In this document: one piece after another, positions 29,199 to 30,360 of the stretch
Position numbering within the stretch: the first letter of the stretch is position 1
How the letters are laid out: each line of letters begins with the position of its first letter
Assembly (NCBI GenBank): GCA_054661495.1
Contig: BAAFSQ010000106.1
Span: 1 to 30,360 of the forward strand
Source: Zygophlyctis sp. KS116
Taxonomy: Eukaryota; Chytridiomycota
Direction of reading: 5' to 3'
DNA: 30,360 bases
The notes under the pieces: generated by a model
What the model saw: the letters and a program-made list of their open reading frames with translations, nothing else
The model's database searches: none
Told to the model about the DNA's origin: nothing
Translations under genes and position numbers: made by a program

Positions 29199-30360
<1,162 letters not shown>

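Overview
The window is a gene-dense piece of a nuclear eukaryotic chromosome. It is AT-rich, has genes on both strands, intergenic gaps often of 20-100 bp, and is full of extremely short spliceosomal introns. I could place 53 introns, plus one probable at the right edge. They are 23-33 nt long, with 25 nt the commonest. Donors are GTAA or GTAT type and acceptors TAG, AAG or CAG. Removing them restores conserved protein families exactly, so the exon models below rest on homology and frame. TAA, TAG and TGA all end genes, so the code looks standard. The gene set suggests an early-diverging fungus or close relative (Cryptomycota/Rozellomycota-like). The pointers are an EF-hand MscS channel of the fungal type, GID4, a mitochondrial MutS (MSH1), mitochondrial EF-Tu and an SMG1 kinase. 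The organism is an inference; I did not identify a species.

Left part (1-4,000): the start of an unidentified minus-strand gene, an unidentified small ORF, mitochondrial elongation factor Tu (8 exons), a tRNA-Arg(CCT) and an ALKBH1-type dioxygenase. Middle-left (4,100-13,400): the nonsense-mediated-decay kinase SMG1 (15 exons, 1,966 aa) and, converging on it, MSH1 (10 exons, 927 aa). The coding ends of these two genes overlap antisense by 56 bp. Next, on the minus strand (13,400-17,100), come a cytosolic-type GH85 endo-beta-N-acetylglucosaminidase, an F-box-like protein directly upstream of it, a universal-stress-protein-like gene and a tiny membrane protein.

Middle-right (17,200-23,000): an alpha/beta hydrolase whose stop overlaps that of GID4, a small bZIP factor, a C-terminal-motor kinesin (kinesin-14) and a repetitive proline-rich surface protein with a signal peptide and a GPI-type tail. 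Right part (23,200-30,360): an EF-hand MscS channel, an RGS-like protein, an exostosin-family glycosyltransferase, a C2HC zinc-finger protein, a probable pseudogene flanked by direct repeats, and methionine aminopeptidase 2 (running off the right edge).

The genes are mostly unrelated housekeeping and signalling functions. Some links are worth noting. SMG1 sits among stop-containing mini-introns that NMD could police. TUF1 and MSH1 serve mitochondrial gene expression and DNA. An F-box gene abuts ENGase (glycoprotein turnover). GID4 and MetAP2 both act on protein N-termini.
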